NCBI GenBank assembly: GCA_046050465.1
Contig: JBJOPS010000031.1
Span: 5,790 to 69,789, forward strand
Length of the DNA: 64,000 nucleotides
From: Egaibacter sp046050465
GTDB lineage: Bacteria > Pseudomonadota > Gammaproteobacteria > Burkholderiales > Burkholderiaceae_C
Direction of reading: 5' to 3'
The notes below the pieces were generated by a model. It saw only the letters and a list, made by a program, of their open reading frames with translations. It was not told where the DNA came from and made no database searches. Each line of letters begins with the position of its first letter. The first letter of the stretch is position 1. Made by a program: the position numbers and the translations under genes. Shown here one piece after another: positions 51,077 to 59,784 of the stretch.

Positions 51077-51600
51077 ATGTCATTTTCTTGGCCGGTGTCC
51101 ACGGTGTTGGCAAAGGTTATCTGGGTGCCCCAGCAGCAAAAGCGGCGGGAATTACTCACTGTACGGCCAGTCAACTTATTCGGGAGGAAAAAGGGCTTGC
51201 GACATGGGGGCTGGACAAAAGAACAACTGACGTTGACGATAACCAACGCGCCTTGATTCAAGCTGTCAACAAACTTCGTGCCCTAGGGGATATTTTGCTC
51301 GACGGTCACTTCGTTCTGCGCAATGCTGTTGGCTTACTGACACCGCTGGAAACATCAGTTTTCGATCAACTGAAGTTGAAAGGTGTTGTTCTACTGACAA
51401 ATGACCCCAAGGTGATCGTGGAAAGATTGGCGAACCGCGACAATAAAAGTCCTGATGAAGCATCTATCGCGGAGTTGGCCGATGCCGAGTTGTCGCATGC
51501 AAAGCACGTATGCAAGGCACTGAATCTACCGTTATCGGTGCTTCACTCCCCCACGGGGGACGAAGTAGTGCGTATCATTTTCGAGCTTCTCAAGCCATAG
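51073..51600 (+). CDS. P-loop nucleotide kinase-like protein
   Basis: 175 residues. An adenylate-kinase-like P-loop GVHGVGKGYL is at residues 8-17; LLDGHFVLRN matches the second nucleotide-kinase core strand, and VLLTNDPKVIVERLANRD the lid region. It is smaller than true adenylate kinases and no substrate can be assigned. The GTG start overlaps the ASCH stop. Small P-loop kinases occur in several phage-defence operons. Confidence 0.75.
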   Translation: MNVIFLAGVHGVGKGYLGAPAAKAAGITHCTASQLIREEKGLATWGLDKRTTDVDDNQRALIQAVNKLRALGDILLDGHFVLRNAVGLLTPLETSVFDQLKLKGVVLLTNDPKVIVERLANRDNKSPDEASIAELADAELSHAKHVCKALNLPLSVLHSPTGDEVVRIIFELLKP

Positions 51601-51608
51601 AAAAAAGC

Positions 51609-52130
51609 ATGGCATATTGCATTCACGGGACGAAGAAGCTGCTTGATCGAATCAGGCCATTGGTCACTGATCCGACTCCTGTGTCGGGCGGCATTCTGAG
51701 AAACTGGTATGCAACCGCCTTGTTCTGGAAACCGCAACTTGCCCTGTTAGTCCACGAAGAAACGCTGTTGCCAGTGTTGATGCCCTTGGCACCTGCAAGC
51801 AGCCTCGCTGAGAGGTTTCCGGCGCACCTTGCCGCCGTGCTGAATGCTCTCAACGTGGATACCAGTTTCATCGCCGCTCAGGTGGCAGCAATGAGCGAAG
51901 TGCTGTATTCCAAAACCAGTAACCGTAGCGTGCTGGGCATCATGAACCAGTTCAGCTATTTGGCAGAAGGCTACCGCGAGTATTTGGAGACTTCCGATCT
52001 GCTCGAACTGTCCTTAAAGCTTGCCCATGTGCCATGCAGCCCACTTTACAAGAGAGAGACGTTTCCAGACCGTGAGTTGCATCGGTGGATCACGGACAAG
52101 AACCAACACCAAGCGCATTTATCGAGGTAA
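51609..52130 (+). CDS. DUF6933 family protein
   Basis: 173 residues beginning MAYCIHGTKKLLDRIRPLVT. Landmark segments, TALFWKPQLALLVHEETLLPVLMPLAPASSL and NRSVLGIMNQFSYLAEGYREYLETSDLLELSLKLAHVPCSPLYKR, match my memory of DUF6933, a family without known function. The ATG at 51609 is 8 bases after the kinase stop. An upstream in-frame extension lies inside the kinase gene and is rejected. Confidence 0.75.
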   Translation: MAYCIHGTKKLLDRIRPLVTDPTPVSGGILRNWYATALFWKPQLALLVHEETLLPVLMPLAPASSLAERFPAHLAAVLNALNVDTSFIAAQVAAMSEVLYSKTSNRSVLGIMNQFSYLAEGYREYLETSDLLELSLKLAHVPCSPLYKRETFPDRELHRWITDKNQHQAHLSR

Positions 52131-52132
52131 GC

Positions 52133-52636
52133 ATGGCAGCAAAACCAAAGCGAATTAAAGGCAAGCTACTCTACGAGGCTTACACACCCGCCGAGTCTGA
52201 TGCTGATGGATATTCAGATGGCATTGACTACGCTGCTGTGGTGGGCAACAAGCGGTTCCATTCCTTCCAGGTCTGGCGCGAAAAGGCTGGGGACAAGCCA
52301 AAATACGTTTACGGTCTGACCTTAAAGCAGATCACTGCGATTCGAGCCCAAGCTGATGCCGAACTATCTGCCCAGAACGCAGAACTGCGAGAGCAGATTG
52401 AAGCGATGCGCAAAGCGTTGTCTGAACTCGAAAAGCAATCTGCGGCAAAAGGTACGGCGCTTAAAGAAGAAATTGCGAAGCTTCGACACGATCAGCAATG
52501 GCTCGTTCAGGAGTTGAAGCCAGTCCTGAAAAAGAGAACAAATGACTCTTTGGACAATGGCGGTAAAAGCATCCGTGCAACGTCAATACCAATGGGTGGT
52601 GCTCCAGTCTATCGACTGAGAGTAAAACGCCGATAG
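52133..52636 (+). CDS. Small protein with coiled coil, last gene of the operon
   Basis: 167 residues, not recognised. After a short basic start (MAAKPKRIKGKLLYEAY) and a mixed segment, residues about 70-130 form a predicted coiled coil (AELREQIEAMRKALSELEKQ and onward). The end is basic. The start at 52133 follows GAGGTAAGC. It ends the overlapping gene chain; a terminator lies 240 bases on. Confidence 0.7.
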   Translation: MAAKPKRIKGKLLYEAYTPAESDADGYSDGIDYAAVVGNKRFHSFQVWREKAGDKPKYVYGLTLKQITAIRAQADAELSAQNAELREQIEAMRKALSELEKQSAAKGTALKEEIAKLRHDQQWLVQELKPVLKKRTNDSLDNGGKSIRATSIPMGGAPVYRLRVKRR

Positions 52637-52939
52637 GCAATCCCAACGTTTTCTTGATATTTGCCTTTGGCAATACGTCCTGAGAAAATCTCGAAATATC
52701 GGGTCTGTCTCCGGCACTGACAAACAGATGCGTTCTGCATTAACTGGTTTTTCTAACGGCCACCCCTACTCTGCCAGCGTCGTCGTGTGCTTGCATGCTG
52801 GCTGGCCTGCGAACGCTAGTTTTTCTCCAAATTTCAGGTAGCGATAAGACACAGTTATCGACTGCCAGACACCACCAAAAAACGGCCCCTTTCGCGGGCC
52901 GTTTTTTATTGTTTTTCCAACTCGTCCAAAGGACTCACC
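52637..52939. other. Gap after the defence operon
   Basis: No gene seen. It holds a weak inverted repeat CGATAA...TTATCG (52842-52860) and, near the end, a strong terminator (52879-52908) just before the second recombinase gene. Confidence 0.6.
52879..52908 (+). terminator. Rho-independent terminator
   Basis: AAAACGGCCCCTTTCGCGGG followed by CCGTTTTTT: an 8-9 bp GC-rich stem, short loop and a T run; A-rich on the left as well, so it may stop transcripts from both sides. It separates the defence operon from the recombinase. Confidence 0.9.
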
Positions 52940-53941
52940 ATGAAGAAAATTCGCACTCCACGCGAGGGCGTTGGCGCAGCTTTGTCTACGCACAGCACCA
53001 CCACATCCAACAGCACGCCGAAAACGCCATCAGAGGCCGTTTTAAGCGGTTTTTCCGGCACTGCCGAGCACTTTCTGGCGGCAAGCCAGTCAGCGGCCAC
53101 AAAACGCGCTTACGCCTCGGACTTGCGCCATTTTTTCGCCAACGGAAGGAGCATTCCGGCAAGCCCGACCGTTCTGGCCGAATACCTAGCCTCATGCGCT
53201 GAAAAATTGTCCGTGGCCACCCTTGAGCGGCGCTTGACCGCGATCCACAAGGCACACCTTGAGAAAAATCTTGAATCCCCGGCCCAAAGCGAAATGGTCA
53301 AGCGTGTAATGCAGGGCATCCGACGCACGCTGGGCACCAAACAACGGCAAGTCACCCCGCTGGTCAAAGACGATCTGCTGGCCGCGCTGGTCATGGTCAA
53401 CCAGCAAAGCCCCGTGAAAGCCGCACGCGACCGTGCGTTGCTATTGGTGGGCTTTGCCAGTGCCATGCGCCGATCCGAGTTGGTGGCGGTCAAGGTGGAG
53501 CACATCACGCACCTGCCCACCGGCATGGAGATCTTCTTGCCGTGCTCGAAGACCGACCAAGACCGGAACGGGCGCACCGTATTCATCCCGCATGCCAACG
53601 ATGAAAGCCGCTGTCCGGTACAGGCGCTGGCCGAATGGCTGGCGATTTCTGGAATAGCGAAGGGGTATGTTTTTCGAGCCGTCACCCGCCATGACCGCGT
53701 TGCACGGCACGGCTTGTCAGCGCAGTCGGTGGCGCTGGTGGTGAAGGCGTCGGTGGCGCGTGCTGGCGGTAATGCCGCCAACGCTAGCGGCCACAGTCTC
53801 AGGGCTGGCTACTGCACCAGCGCGGCGGAGAAAGGTTTGCAGCCGTGGCAAATACGAGAACAAACCGGGCACAAATCGGATGTGACGCTGGCGAAGTACA
53901 TCAGGCCAGTGGCGCGGAGGAAGATTCCGAGCCTGCTGTAG
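52940..53941 (+). CDS. Tyrosine recombinase/integrase (phage-type)
   Basis: 333 residues. The catalytic set is complete: Arg in FASAMRRSELVAVKVEHI, Lys in the beta-hairpin region, His-x-x-Arg in SGHSLRAGYCTSAAEKG, His in EQTGHKSDVTL and Tyr in AKYIRP. The N-terminal SAM-like core-binding domain covers about 40-130. It is not next to an attachment site, unlike the guaA integrase, so it may be a resolvase or a cassette-type recombinase that moved the adjoining operon. Confidence 0.92.
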   Translation: MKKIRTPREGVGAALSTHSTTTSNSTPKTPSEAVLSGFSGTAEHFLAASQSAATKRAYASDLRHFFANGRSIPASPTVLAEYLASCAEKLSVATLERRLTAIHKAHLEKNLESPAQSEMVKRVMQGIRRTLGTKQRQVTPLVKDDLLAALVMVNQQSPVKAARDRALLLVGFASAMRRSELVAVKVEHITHLPTGMEIFLPCSKTDQDRNGRTVFIPHANDESRCPVQALAEWLAISGIAKGYVFRAVTRHDRVARHGLSAQSVALVVKASVARAGGNAANASGHSLRAGYCTSAAEKGLQPWQIREQTGHKSDVTLAKYIRPVARRKIPSLL

Positions 53942-53995
53942 TACAGAAATGCAAACGACTGTACTTGCCCACCTGAGGACTCCGGCTTTGTTATG

Positions 53996-54940
53996 TCACT
54001 CTGCTCGGCATACCTGCGAGCGGGTGACAGGCCAGAGTTTGAGATCGAAATTGCGAAACGTTTTAATACTGGAACCCGCTCGATGGTTCTGTACATCTGT
54101 TGGGTCTTTGGCTGTCCACATACCAAAGGCAATCACCCTCTGCCCCGGCTGGTACTCATCAAATGCATTCAAATCAGGCGACCACACAGAGGCGCATGCA
54201 ACGTCGCGTACCGTCGCATCACTGTGGGGGATGCGAGTTGGACGCATCAATTCGAGTGCCACAAAGTCACCTGCTCTTCCCTTAATTGGCTTGACCTGTC
54301 TCACGATTCCGCAGACTGCGACAGGTATAGAAACTGTAGCCCTTTGCAGTTGAGCATGACAACGGAAAAAGTCGGAATCATCAAAGTAGAAATCCGCCCA
54401 TGACACGCGCACCCCATCGAAAGCCAAGACCAGAACATTTTCAATATCGGCGTGATCTTCACATACCGCCCTAACCTTGAGTACGCGCTTGGCACTATTG
54501 ATGTACGCACCCAGCCGTTCTGTGGCTTCAACATAGACCTTTTCGCTGGTCGCATCAGAACGAACCTGATCGGACTTCTGTCGAACTACGCTCTCCCTAA
54601 GCTGTTCAAGTGTTTGCTTTATGGCTAGTAGACGTAATTCGTACTGATTGCCGTGAATCGCCGCAAGTATGTCTCCATCGGATTCACGAGCAATGATGGA
54701 AACCTGCCCGCGAACGTTATAGGTGCAGGAGTCTGAATGCAGTTGACCTTTGATAAGTCGAAAGAACGGGTCTACAACAACAACGTCCTCTCCAAGAGTG
54801 CGCGTAAACCCATTTACGAATGAAACATGAGCCTCACAAAACTCACAGCGCAATGGCTTTATGTATTTGTTTTGTTGCGCAGCAGGAATACCTATCAAGA
54901 CGTTGCCAGCATCTCGTGCGGCGGGCATTTTGGAAGCCAT
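53996..54940 (-). CDS. Hypothetical protein
   Basis: 314 residues, not recognised. The N-terminal third has LRCEFCEAHVSFVNGF and DSCTYN, which could bind a metal through Cys-x2-Cys and another Cys. The central part (about 100-165) is helical. I start at MASKMPAARDAG (54940); the longer frame to 55057 overlaps the region before an antitoxin gene. It converges on the second recombinase gene. Confidence 0.6.
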   Translation of the reverse strand: MASKMPAARDAGNVLIGIPAAQQNKYIKPLRCEFCEAHVSFVNGFTRTLGEDVVVVDPFFRLIKGQLHSDSCTYNVRGQVSIIARESDGDILAAIHGNQYELRLLAIKQTLEQLRESVVRQKSDQVRSDATSEKVYVEATERLGAYINSAKRVLKVRAVCEDHADIENVLVLAFDGVRVSWADFYFDDSDFFRCHAQLQRATVSIPVAVCGIVRQVKPIKGRAGDFVALELMRPTRIPHSDATVRDVACASVWSPDLNAFDEYQPGQRVIAFGMWTAKDPTDVQNHRAGSSIKTFRNFDLKLWPVTRSQVCRAE

Positions 54941-54995
54941 GTCGAAATCTCTGCAGGGAGTTCGGGGAGTTATAAATTCAAGAGGCGGCAACGGC

Positions 54996-55331
54996 TCACG
55001 CTGTCGCCAACATAAGATGCCCAATTTCCGCTTTGGCCGGACGCACCTTGATTTCAATGTCGTAGCCGAACCGGGTGAGGCAGTCCATCAACTTGCGTTC
55101 GGACAAGTTGGTGAAGTCTCCTCGCATCATGTCGGACACTTTAGGTTGGGTGATGCCCATAAGCTTGGCCGCTTCCTGCTGGGTCAGGCTACGCGCTTTC
55201 ATGGCCTTGCGGATTTCGATCACCAAGCCGGTTTTGATCTTGAGCTTTTCGGCGTCAGCAAGGCCAAGGTCAGCAAACACGTTGCCAGAACCACGATGCA
55301 CTTCCACGCCTTCGATCAGTCGGTTTTCCAT
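54996..55331 (-). CDS. XRE-type regulator downstream of mqsA
   Basis: 111 residues. Helix-turn-helix in IEIRKAMKARSLTQQEAAKLMGITQPKVSDMMRGDF, flanked by an N-terminal MENRLIEGVEVHRGSGNVFADLGL and C-terminal YDIEIKVRPA, as in the HigA-2 antitoxin type. No partner toxin gene is next to it. It lies 32 bases after mqsA and may be the third gene of that operon. Confidence 0.85.
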   Translation of the reverse strand: MENRLIEGVEVHRGSGNVFADLGLADAEKLKIKTGLVIEIRKAMKARSLTQQEAAKLMGITQPKVSDMMRGDFTNLSERKLMDCLTRFGYDIEIKVRPAKAEIGHLMLATA

Positions 55332-55363
55332 GTCTGCATGCGAAGCCACCGCCCTACCCTTTC

Positions 55364-55765
55364 TCAGGCTGTTCGGATTTCGTTCAACAAATCGGGATGC
55401 CGATCCAGCACCTTGAGCAATTTGACCAAGGCCAGCGGCGGCTTGGTCTTGCCGTTCTCATAGCGGGAAAAGGCGTTCACTCCACCACCAAAAATGTCAG
55501 CCGCTTCACGCTGGTCAAGGTCGAGCTTCTTGCGCACCTTGGCAATGTAGGCCGGGTCAACATAGGCCGCATTGACTTGGCGCTGAAACGCGCCGATCAG
55601 GTCACTGTAGCGATCGCCATGCTCACGGTTCAAAACCGCTTCGCCGCAAGCAGGACAAAAGTCGCCCGTGACTTCTGGGATGGTGGTGTGTTCGCCCTTG
55701 TAGACGTAGGGCATATCGCGGGTGTCGTGGATCAGTTCAGCCGCTCCACAGCTAGGGCATTTCAT
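55364..55765 (-). CDS. mqsA: Antitoxin MqsA
   Basis: 133 residues, zinc-binding antitoxin and repressor. N-terminal zinc cysteines are in MKCPSCGAAEL and FCPACGEAVLNRE; the C-terminal helix-turn-helix is RKKLDLDQREAADIFGGGVNAFSRYENGKTKPP. I use the ATG at 55765, which matches the E. coli start and has a GGAG site before it; a GTG at 55771 overlaps the mqsR stop. It neutralises MqsR and represses the operon. Confidence 0.95.
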   Translation of the reverse strand: MKCPSCGAAELIHDTRDMPYVYKGEHTTIPEVTGDFCPACGEAVLNREHGDRYSDLIGAFQRQVNAAYVDPAYIAKVRKKLDLDQREAADIFGGGVNAFSRYENGKTKPPLALVKLLKVLDRHPDLLNEIRTA

Positions 55766-55767
55766 GG

Positions 55768-56070
55768 TCACAACTCCTTGAAGGAAACAATCAGAACATC
55801 GTCAATCACCGTCAGCTTGAGGTAGACCTCATCGCCGCCAGTGGTCTTCGCGTGGTACACGTCCTGCCAAATCCGGTGGTCAGCGTAGGTCGTCATGCTC
55901 TTGTAGAAGTTGGCAGTCGTCAGAGACATGACCACGGCACACATCCCAGCCAGGTCGTTGATGCCAATCTCACGAGCACCACTGAAGGCCGTGGCCGTGG
56001 CTCGAACTTGGCCACGTTCGACCATGCCCTGCACTACCGACAGCTTGCAGTGAGGTGTGCTTTTTTCCAT
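55768..56070 (-). CDS. mqsR: mRNA interferase toxin MqsR
   Basis: 100 residues of the RelE-like RNase that cuts mRNA at GCU. Close to E. coli MqsR: MEKSTPHCKLSVVQGMVERG, NFYKSMTTYADHRIWQDVYHAK and the C-terminus LTVIDDVLIVSFKEL. The toxin gene precedes the antitoxin, as in E. coli. The -10 element ends 6 bases before the ATG, so the message appears leaderless. Confidence 0.95.
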   Translation of the reverse strand: MEKSTPHCKLSVVQGMVERGQVRATATAFSGAREIGINDLAGMCAVVMSLTTANFYKSMTTYADHRIWQDVYHAKTTGGDEVYLKLTVIDDVLIVSFKEL

Positions 56071-56076
56071 AGGATG

Positions 56077-56104
56077 ATTATAACCAAGTTGGTTTATTTT
56101 ACAA
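56077..56104 (-). promoter_or_regulatory. mqsRA promoter with operator palindrome
   Basis: On the minus strand: -35 TTGTAA (56099-56104), 16-base spacer, -10 TATAAT (56077-56082). The spacer contains the perfect 13-base palindrome AACCAACTTGGTT (56082-56094, plus strand AACCAAGTTGGTT), similar to the AACC-GGTT half-sites bound by MqsA in E. coli. Binding would cover the promoter, giving autorepression. Confidence 0.75.
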
Positions 56105-56154
56105 GTAGGTTAATTTGAGGCTGAGGTGGTTGAGCGTCAATCGCCGCCCCACCC

Positions 56155-56397
56155 TCAACCACCAGTCCATGTGTCTGGGTCGTTCCGCAGCCGCTCACGG
56201 TATTCAGCGATCAAGGCGTAGACGCGGGATACAAGCTCATTGGGCACGCGGACAGTACGCGACGCGCTGCTTCGACGGTATGTTTTTCTGACGGGTATGG
56301 CTGGGGCTGCAACTGGGGCGCTTTGCTGTGTCAGCGGCTTGCGTGCTGACACAGCGTTGTTGCAGCGGTTTTTGGCGGCTTTGACGTGCTTGGTCAT
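56155..56397 (-). CDS. Small basic protein of unknown function
   Basis: 80 residues, rich in Lys, Arg, Ala and Pro in the first half; the second half SASRTVRVPNELVSRVYALIAEYRERL might be a ribbon-helix-helix-like DNA-binding motif, but this is tentative. It lies 61 bases after the Rep-like gene on the same strand and may be an accessory of that maintenance module. Confidence 0.5.
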   Translation of the reverse strand: MTKHVKAAKNRCNNAVSARKPLTQQSAPVAAPAIPVRKTYRRSSASRTVRVPNELVSRVYALIAEYRERLRNDPDTWTGG

Positions 56398-56458
56398 ACT
56401 GGTTTCCAGTGGTTGTTACAGCGTGAAATTAGCCGTGCATTGCCATTGCCGTCAGCAG

Positions 56459-57475
56459 TTACGGAGCAACGAACGCCTCAGGTGGGAAAAGATTGGTGGC
56501 CTTGAGAAGTCCGTCAACCTGTCCCCACATGCGTTCCGGCTGCCACCAAGCTGCCTGTCTTGACCGCCAAAATGCATTGATTTTGCGGATTTGCCTGCTG
56601 CCTTTGAATGCCTTCAGTGCAGCAGCAGCCCCTATGTCTCGGCACATCGAGACAAACGCCTGCTCCAGTATCGGAGGCAGGTCGCTGCCCTCTGCATTCA
56701 AGTCAATGAAGTGAAACCACGCAAATCGGTTGCTCAGCGTACCCACGTTGTGAAGAGCCATGCCTCGCAACTTTTGCCCACGCACTTCAACGCGCATCCG
56801 CTCCGGTACACCTTTGGCTGTGTAAAACTGAGTGATGCGATTTGCCTTCAGCGACTCATCGGCACTGCGCCCCGCGCGCAACAGAGCCTCGACTGCACGG
56901 TGAATGCGCTCTGTTTTTTTGTCATACACAGCGGTCTGATAGTCGCTGCCTTTTGCGCCAAAGTTATAACCTTCGATCAAGCCAGCTTTATTCAGGCGCT
57001 TGCAGATCACTGAGAGCTTTTCGGCGTACTGGTAGTGCACAAGGACTCGGCGAAGGTCAATTCCATGCACATCAACCGCAATATGCAACTTGTTGATTAC
57101 TGCGTCGGCGAACAACTCACGCAAGCGTTGGGTATTGATGGCGAGCACCCGCCGCAGAATGCCACGGAAGAACGCCGCATCACCCTTTTCCATTTGGGAC
57201 GGATTCAGTTCGATGCGAAGACCGCCCTTGTTGCGGCTTTGGTCGAAAGCGCCCAACTGCACGAGCACTTTGTGTCCACCGGGCAAGATAACGCGGAAGC
57301 GAACAAAGTAGCGACTGCCTTTGATGTGCGCGAATTCACAAACCTCATCCTCAATCAGTTTTTGCAATCGGGTATTCAGTTTGTCGATCTTGGTCTTGTC
57401 CACACGGGGATCAATGTCCCATGGCAGCAGAAAGACGATTTTGTCCAGAATGGGGGAAGCTACTCGAATAGCCAT
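56459..57475 (-). CDS. Putative replication initiator (Rep_trans-like)
   Basis: 338 residues. Features recalling rolling-circle initiators: KLHIAVDVHGIDLRRVLVHY in mid-protein, NFGAKGSDYQTAVYDKKTERIHRAVEA, and ERMRVEVRGQ, the usual order in Rep_trans proteins. A metal-binding His pair is not obvious. It might start replication of an excised island. The assignment is by pattern only; an RNA-processing or regulatory role is not excluded. Confidence 0.5.
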   Translation of the reverse strand: MAIRVASPILDKIVFLLPWDIDPRVDKTKIDKLNTRLQKLIEDEVCEFAHIKGSRYFVRFRVILPGGHKVLVQLGAFDQSRNKGGLRIELNPSQMEKGDAAFFRGILRRVLAINTQRLRELFADAVINKLHIAVDVHGIDLRRVLVHYQYAEKLSVICKRLNKAGLIEGYNFGAKGSDYQTAVYDKKTERIHRAVEALLRAGRSADESLKANRITQFYTAKGVPERMRVEVRGQKLRGMALHNVGTLSNRFAWFHFIDLNAEGSDLPPILEQAFVSMCRDIGAAAALKAFKGSRQIRKINAFWRSRQAAWWQPERMWGQVDGLLKATNLFPPEAFVAP

Positions 57476-57930
57476 AACGGTTACCTCTCAAAAGACGAGT
57501 TCGGAAATCAGCGGACATGCCGCCAGCAGTTGCCGATGTATTTACAGTCTTCGTGAGAGTGCTACTGGTGTGTGATTCACTGCCCAGCAATTCAAGCGAT
57601 GCTGTTGGTGAAACAACCCTCAGCAAGCTTTAATTCGGATGCAGTGGCAACACACATGCTGCACTGAATCAGTGCTTTGCCTTTGCCATGATGGTCATGC
57701 GTGTTCAGCAGTTGGATTGATCTCAACTGTTCACACTGTCACCACCATCACATACTTCAGTACATGTACCGATTGCACTCTTATTAGACCGTGTCGGCAA
57801 AGTCAAATTAGTGGCCACAAAACATGACCGACTTGCACTCTCACGGCGTTGATAACCATGTTCGCCATGCCCTTGCCTCCGCCATATCTGTACAGGGATG
57901 CAGATATGGCAGGTGGGTGATCAGCATTGC
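57476..57930. other. 455-base gap between Rep-like and DUF927 genes
   Basis: No gene seen. Contains several short symmetries: CAGTTG...CAACTG (about 57710), the perfect 10-mer GTACATGTAC (57760-57769), and two copies of TTGCACTCT (about 57773 and 57834). The gap is larger than its neighbours and lies beside a Rep-like gene, so it could hold a replication origin; I see no unambiguous iterons. Confidence 0.4.
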
Positions 57931-59784
57931 TCAGTTCAGCAGGATCGACCTGCGGATGGCGTAGAAGCTGCTCTTGCGTTTGTCAGTACCGGGCAGGTGC
58001 ACTTGCAGTGTCGGCACACCACGCGGGCCTTCGATCAAATAGCCAGCCTTGCGCAGCGCCTGCAACACGGCTTTTGCCTCATGGTCACCGCACAAGTGCT
58101 TCTCGAAGTACGGCGGATGGATGAGAAATACAGGCTCACCCTTGCGCAACACATGTTCATAACCAGCCACGACGCCCGCACTGTCCTCATGCCACTGCTT
58201 GAGTGGCTTGAACTTGTTGCCGCGCTGCGATTGAAGGAACGCACGCACCGGCATCAGCAAGGCGTCATCTTTAATGGGTTGATTGCGCTGGTACTCGATG
58301 TGCCACAGGGCGTAGCACTTGCGAATCGCACCCACGATGCGACGTTCCGTCCACGGCAGGACTTCGTGGTGTGCTGCCACAAGCCCAGCATATGCGAACA
58401 ACGCGAAGCTTTGCAGCACACGCTCTGGCACGTTGTCATTGGGATCAATCACAATGTCGCCACGCAATTCGTCGGCCAAATCACCGGCTACGTTCTCGAA
58501 CGTGACGGCTAAGTCATCAATCTCGGGTATTACTTTTCTGCAAAAGCCCTTTACAGCAATGGCTTGTAGGCTTGGAAGTCGCTTGAGCACTTCGGCAGAC
58601 TTTTCCGCACCGTTGGCGAATTCATCGAGACAAGACCAGACGCCGTAGTTTTCCTGAACAGGAATGGGGATCAGGCGCGCCTCCTGACCCTTTTGAATAG
58701 TCAGTCCTGCTTGCCGCATAAGATCGAATGGCGACTGCTCACCAGCGGAAATCAACACCGTGCGCGTGTTCACGCTGGACTGAGCCTGACCATTGGGGTT
58801 GGCACGCAGCTTACTAGCGCCGTTGAGGAGGCGGTAGGCCAGTTGGCTAAATTGACGCCCGTTAGACTGACCCACCTCGTCCACAACAAATGGCTTGTCG
58901 GTGTGTTCAGCCAAATGGGCTTCAAAACCGTTGTCGGTGCCCGACCAAGTCATGACCTTGTCGATGGTGGAGAAGATGGCGCTCGCCAGTTTGAGCAGAA
59001 TGCTCTTGCCGATGCTGGAGGTGCCGATCAGGAATAGCGCCTTGCTGGACTGGCCGGTGGGCCTGAGCAGTACAGAGGCAAATGCTGCGCATACAACCAA
59101 CACCGCCAAGGCATCGCGCTTGAGCAAACGCATCAGCGCAAGGAATTCTTTCTTACGTCCCACGCTTTGTTCAGGAAGCTTCTGCCCCTGTGATGCATGC
59201 AGCACGAATTTTTCCGATGCGCCACCGTAGACAATGCCGTTCTGTATGTACCCCGATGAGCCATCAGGCAGCATTTGCCATCCGGGAGAGCGCGAGCGGA
59301 TGGCGGTCTTGTCGATTGGGCAGGCATGTTCGACAAATACCTTGATGACAAAGGCTGCTTTAGAGCTTTCTGTCAACGCGAACCCAAATCCAGCCTTGAG
59401 CAGGGTCTTGTGCAGCGTTTTTTCGTCAATGAAGGCTTCCACTGGGATTTCGCGTGTGACCCACTCACCCGTTTGGTTCTTGAACTTGATGAGGTAGGCG
59501 CGATGAGTACCGTCTTCATTGCAAATCATGCTCTGCGGCCAGAGATCGTCGCAAACACGGATAAATTTTCCGGGTATCCCATCAACGAAGTTACGCAGGT
59601 ACAAACCATCGTCCCGGATGCAAGTCACTTTGCCGTAGCTCTCAAATTCACCGGGGATGTTCTCAGTAGGCTCACGACTGGCACTAGCGTCGGCAAGTTG
59701 ACGCTTGGCCGAAGCCTTTGCAGCGGTTTTCTGCAATGCTGGCGTCTTGGATTGGCGTAGCGGCATGGAAGTTTTGGCGTTCAT
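57931..59784 (-). CDS. DUF927 domain ATPase (mobile-element helicase-like)
   Basis: 617 residues. The P-loop is ALFLIGTSSIGKSILLKLAS and the Walker B-like site PFVVDEVGQSNGRQFSQL; the segments FYAIRRSILLN and APFVIKVFVEH-like parts match DUF927, a family linked to phage and island replication (superfamily 3-like helicase). The N-terminal 40 residues are low-complexity. It overlaps the AlpA-like gene by 4 bases, so both are one operon. Confidence 0.85.
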   Translation of the reverse strand: MNAKTSMPLRQSKTPALQKTAAKASAKRQLADASASREPTENIPGEFESYGKVTCIRDDGLYLRNFVDGIPGKFIRVCDDLWPQSMICNEDGTHRAYLIKFKNQTGEWVTREIPVEAFIDEKTLHKTLLKAGFGFALTESSKAAFVIKVFVEHACPIDKTAIRSRSPGWQMLPDGSSGYIQNGIVYGGASEKFVLHASQGQKLPEQSVGRKKEFLALMRLLKRDALAVLVVCAAFASVLLRPTGQSSKALFLIGTSSIGKSILLKLASAIFSTIDKVMTWSGTDNGFEAHLAEHTDKPFVVDEVGQSNGRQFSQLAYRLLNGASKLRANPNGQAQSSVNTRTVLISAGEQSPFDLMRQAGLTIQKGQEARLIPIPVQENYGVWSCLDEFANGAEKSAEVLKRLPSLQAIAVKGFCRKVIPEIDDLAVTFENVAGDLADELRGDIVIDPNDNVPERVLQSFALFAYAGLVAAHHEVLPWTERRIVGAIRKCYALWHIEYQRNQPIKDDALLMPVRAFLQSQRGNKFKPLKQWHEDSAGVVAGYEHVLRKGEPVFLIHPPYFEKHLCGDHEAKAVLQALRKAGYLIEGPRGVPTLQVHLPGTDKRKSSFYAIRRSILLN

